From contig JAZDEY010000083.1 in NCBI GenBank assembly GCA_043808325.1, positions 155,428 through 219,427 of the forward strand: a stretch of 64,000 nt of DNA, given 5' to 3'. Every line of letters begins with the position of its first letter. The stretch's first letter is position 1. Shown here piece by piece: positions 61,451 to 64,000 of the stretch. A model generated the notes under the pieces. That model saw only the letters and a list, made by a program, of their open reading frames with translations, ran no database searches and was not told the origin of the DNA. This DNA is from JAZDEY01 sp043808325 [NCBI: Candidatus Eiseniibacteriota bacterium] (GTDB lineage Bacteria; Arandabacterota; Arandabacteria; Arandabacterales). The translations under genes were made by a program, and so were the position numbers.

Positions 61451-62197
61451 ATGACCACCGTGCCATGCAATACGAAGATTCATAAAGCAGGACTGGCCGG
61501 GGAGGCGTCGGAACTCCTGTGTCTGCATTGGTCCTGTGGACGCGTGGCCCGGTATCTGGCACTCCGGTACCCCGAGCAGGCTGCGGGGATCAGCGAGGAC
61601 AACGTTGAGACGTTCAAGAGAGGATACGTCCGGACCGAGGACATCATGCCGCGTGCGGCGGTCCGGGCACAGTTAGAGGAGCGGTCAGCGCTAGTCGACG
61701 TGGTCAGTGAGCGGGCGGAGTTGATAGCCCTGCAGAAGGATCGGATCAGACTGATGATCGCCAACGAGAAAACGATGTCGGCCATTATGGGGATGACGGG
61801 TAAGAGCCAGGTGGGGCGGGAGATGGGGTTGCTGAACGACCTGCTGGACGCCCACAAGAGGGACTTACATGACCTGGGCATTCTCAGGCAGGCTACGAGT
61901 GCGCCGCCGCCCGGGGTGAACGTGAGCCTAACGCAGAATGTGGTATCGGTCTTGAAGATAGAGCAGACGCTTATCGAGCGAGGCATGGATGCAGGAGAGG
62001 CAAGAGACACAATCCTCAGAGCAGCATACGGACCTGAGCGTCTTGGAGAGGGAAAGCCGGTTAGCCTATGCGCTCCGGCACTGGACGATCAAGGGGCAGC
62101 CGTTGTCGTTCGAGGGGCATCGGTACCTGAAGCAGCTGTACGACTTGGAGGCTCAGGAGATAGCCATCAAGAAGGCAGCGCAGATGGGGATCAGTGA
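61451..62197 (+). CDS. Phage terminase small-subunit-like protein
   Basis: The 248-aa frame has a helical N-terminal region that may be a DNA-binding helix-turn-helix (SCGRVARYLALRYPEQAAGI). A long helical middle (ALVDVVSERAELIALQKDRI, GLLNDLLDAHKRDLHDLGIL) could drive oligomerisation. Position directly before a GpA-type large terminase supports a packaging role. The last 70 codons overlap the large-terminase frame by 209 nt and lose protein-like character after about residue 180, so the real end may be earlier or the reading may shift. ATG at 61451 is the natural start. Confidence 0.5.
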   Translation: MTTVPCNTKIHKAGLAGEASELLCLHWSCGRVARYLALRYPEQAAGISEDNVETFKRGYVRTEDIMPRAAVRAQLEERSALVDVVSERAELIALQKDRIRLMIANEKTMSAIMGMTGKSQVGREMGLLNDLLDAHKRDLHDLGILRQATSAPPPGVNVSLTQNVVSVLKIEQTLIERGMDAGEARDTILRAAYGPERLGEGKPVSLCAPALDDQGAAVVVRGASVPEAAVRLGGSGDSHQEGSADGDQ

Positions 62198-63659
62198 GTT
62201 CCTGATCGTCGACGCGATACGGTTCGCAGATGTGTGCGATGGCGTGGTGGTTTACATATTCCCCGCCATGACACAGTTGGGCGATTTCGTCCAGGAGCGA
62301 GTACATCCCCCGATTCAGGCAAGCCCCTACCTATCGTATATCTGCCGGCTGTCATCCGTGGCGAAGGGCGAGCGACTGGCCGGTACGTCACCGCAGAAGG
62401 TAGGGTTACAGCGAGTTCGGAACGGCTATGTCTACCACCGAGGCGCGACGAGGCGGCACTTGCTGACGGTGGACGCCGACATGGTAACCCTGGACGAGCT
62501 GGACAGCATCGAGGACCTCGAGCCGTTGGCTGAGTCCTGGGCCGATGAACGCCTGGGGCATAGCAAGTGGAAGCGGAAGCGATCAGTCAGCATCCCCACG
62601 TATGAGGACATGGGGATAGACGCCAAGTGGAAGACAGGTACGCAACACGAGTGGTTTGTGCTCTGCGAGCATTGTAATACCAAGCAGTACCTTGAGTGGA
62701 ACAAGAACGTGGTGATAACGCACCCAGAGGACCCTGAGTTGATCGATGCCGAGATGGTCTGCGAGAGTTGTCGTCGGCCGATTGACCGGCTTGGACCCGG
62801 GGACTGGATACCTGCCTATCCGAGCCGGGACATCGTGAGCCTGCACATCTCGAAGCTCTTCTCCTCGCGGGTGACTATGCGAGAGTTGGCACGGGCATCG
62901 ATCGACACGGGACCGGGCAAGCAGCAGTTGTTCTGGTGCAGCCATATGGGTGAGACCTATAAGCCGTTGGGTGACTACGTGTCGGACGATATGATCAAGG
63001 CGGCAATCGGGGAGTACCATATTAGTTCGGGATGTGACGCCGACACGATGGGCATTGACCCCGGGCACAGGCATCACTGGTGGACGAGCAAGGTAGAGGG
63101 TGGGGTCCGTAGGTGTATGGCCTTGGGTGCAGTCGAGAAATGGGAGGATATCCCCGGCCTGATCCGGCAGTTCACGCCAGACGTTTGCGTCATAGAGTCA
63201 TTGTACGAGGAGGGCAAGTGCCAGGCGATCGCCAAGCAGTTCCCCGAGATCGTGGTCCTGGCCGATACGAGCGGGCAGCATGCGGAGGCCGTGAAGGCGC
63301 CGGTGGACAGACAGATTGACCCAGGGCAGCCGAAGCCGATAAGGTACGTCTCTGTGAACCGAGACATCGTTTACGACGGGGTGATCGAGAAGTTTGCCAA
63401 GCGGGGCGGGCAGATACAGTTGCCCATAGAGGCGTTCGGCATGAAAGGTGGCGACCCGATCTTCGACCTGTGGAAGCACCTGCAGGGCGTGAAGCGAATC
63501 AAGGAGACGGACCTGACGACGGGGGATACGGTGATCCACTTTAAGAAGACCTCGATGGCGCACTGGTTCGATGCGTGTGCGTTGGATGAGGTGGCGATGA
63601 AGCTCTTGAGGCCGAAGCGGCGCATGAAGTTCGGCGGTGCTATCATAGCGAAGGGTTGA
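61989..63659 (+). CDS. Phage terminase large subunit, GpA family
   Basis: The 556-aa packaging motor has a Walker A-like KKAAQMGISEFLIVDAIRFA, a Walker B region VTLDELDSIEDLEP, and a zinc-ribbon insertion (LCEHCNTKQYLEW, VCESCRRPIDR). An RNase H-fold nuclease follows: MGIDPGHRHHWWTSK, the VCVIESLYEEGKCQAIAKQF strand, and acidic residues near MAHWFDACALDEVAMKLL. It cuts concatemeric DNA and drives it into the prohead. ATG at 61989 has GAGG 5 nt upstream inside the small-subunit gene. It identifies the end of the window as prophage or phage sequence. Confidence 0.85.
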   Translation: MQERQETQSSEQHTDLSVLERESRLAYALRHWTIKGQPLSFEGHRYLKQLYDLEAQEIAIKKAAQMGISEFLIVDAIRFADVCDGVVVYIFPAMTQLGDFVQERVHPPIQASPYLSYICRLSSVAKGERLAGTSPQKVGLQRVRNGYVYHRGATRRHLLTVDADMVTLDELDSIEDLEPLAESWADERLGHSKWKRKRSVSIPTYEDMGIDAKWKTGTQHEWFVLCEHCNTKQYLEWNKNVVITHPEDPELIDAEMVCESCRRPIDRLGPGDWIPAYPSRDIVSLHISKLFSSRVTMRELARASIDTGPGKQQLFWCSHMGETYKPLGDYVSDDMIKAAIGEYHISSGCDADTMGIDPGHRHHWWTSKVEGGVRRCMALGAVEKWEDIPGLIRQFTPDVCVIESLYEEGKCQAIAKQFPEIVVLADTSGQHAEAVKAPVDRQIDPGQPKPIRYVSVNRDIVYDGVIEKFAKRGGQIQLPIEAFGMKGGDPIFDLWKHLQGVKRIKETDLTTGDTVIHFKKTSMAHWFDACALDEVAMKLLRPKRRMKFGGAIIAKG

Positions 63660-63850
63660 CGGATGCCAGGAACAGGCGCTTACGAGAATCGAGCGACGAT
63701 GCTCGCATGGTCGCGGACGGAAGACTTCCAGCTGTCAGGATCGGGCGGTCCATCCGCTTCGAGCCTGAAGCAGTCGCTGCCTTCCTGGATTCGGTCCGAT
63801 TGGTGCCAGAAGGATTGAAGGAAGGAAAGCAGGAAGGACGGAAATCATGA
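63656..63850 (+). CDS. Small HTH_17/excisionase-like protein
   Basis: A 64-aa protein in which VADGRLPAVRIGRSIRFEPE, followed by AVAAFLDSV, is the typical second half of an HTH_17 (excisionase/MerR-like) DNA-binding domain. The first helix (usually V-x-E-A-A-x-x-L-G-V-S) is not recognisable in the first 18 residues. TTG at 63656 overlaps the terminase stop (TTGA), and the stop overlaps the next ATG (ATGA). It may be a small regulator or adaptor in the packaging cluster. Confidence 0.55.
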   Translation: MTDARNRRLRESSDDARMVADGRLPAVRIGRSIRFEPEAVAAFLDSVRLVPEGLKEGKQEGRKS

Positions 63851-64000
63851 ATGACAGAGCTGCTAGTGTCGTGTCCCAGAAATACGTTGACAAAGTCTTT
63901 CAAGCTTATGAAGGATTGAGTCGGCAGTTGCCGTCCAGACAAAAGGTCTTGGATGGAGGTTATAGTTATCGATATAGAGCTGGATTTTTTCAACGAGTGA
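63847..64000 (+). CDS. Unknown phage protein, 3'-truncated by the window
   Basis: An open frame of 51 codons (MNDRAASVVSQKYVDKVFQA at the start) continues past the last base. The ATG overlaps the upstream stop in an ATGA and GGAAGGA lies 9 nt upstream, so it is probably real. Portal or connector genes often follow the terminase, but this short part does not identify the family. The sequence is more AT-rich than what precedes. Confidence 0.45.
   Translation, partial: MNDRAASVVSQKYVDKVFQAYEGLSRQLPSRQKVLDGGYSYRYRAGFFQRV

Overview
The window is GC-rich bacterial chromosome with short intergenic gaps, many 1-4 nt start/stop overlaps, clear Shine-Dalgarno sites and sigma70-like promoters. Secreted proteins ending in FlgD-type C-terminal sorting domains, an FG-GAP protein, a dockerin-type tail, DNRLRE-like and choice-of-anchor J proteins and PorV-like outer-membrane barrels point to an uncultured Gram-negative of the FCB group or a neighbouring candidate phylum. 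No rRNA or marker gene here fixes the phylum. TAG, TGA and TAA all terminate obvious genes, so the standard code applies.

Layout. 1-5.7 kb: the 3' part of a pilus-tip PilX-like gene, a small membrane protein, a DUF72 protein, a secreted dockerin-tailed protein and a DUF4910 aminopeptidase. 5.7-11.3 kb (minus): a tightly coupled four-gene operon with a stand-alone RadC-type HhH protein, a 1083-aa nuclease/adenine-methylase/specificity polypeptide, a GHKL (MutL/MORC-like) ATPase and an unknown protein. This is a restriction-like candidate defence system and the most interesting locus. 11.4-15 kb: a four-gene membrane operon (DUF6754 type) of unknown role. 15.3-18.3 kb: alpha/beta hydrolase, DUF364-like protein and PLP decarboxylase. 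18.6-21.2 kb: two secreted proteins, one with an HEXXH site and a FlgD tail. 21.3-29.7 kb: ilvE, GH3 hexosaminidase, GT39 and GT2 glycosyltransferases, a Zn/Cd-type P-ATPase and a class I aminotransferase.

29.8-38.5 kb is an accessory, decaying stretch: a 970-aa surface protein with a broken duplicate beside it, an FG-GAP/FlgD protein, a polytopic membrane protein, a truncated AAA_14 ATPase and an AbiE toxin-antitoxin pair whose toxin has an in-frame amber stop. An 18-nt near-identical direct repeat brackets part of it. 38.6-44.4 kb: an SOS operon with a LexA operator inside its promoter, then lexA-dinB-mrfA-mrfB and a histidine phosphatase. 44.4-53.5 kb: guaB, a double [4Fe-4S] protein, an M50-like protein without the full zinc motif, a winged-helix protein, a heme-motif histidine kinase with its response regulator, and a lipoprotein/outer-membrane-protein trio. 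Two long hairpins in this part share a conserved loop and have covarying stems. 53.6-60.3 kb: a tRNA(CAU) followed by tilS-hpt-ftsH-folE and folP-cdaA. 60.3-64 kb: a 5'-truncated OB-like gene, then phage packaging genes (small and large terminase) running off the window, i.e. a prophage edge or an assembly junction.
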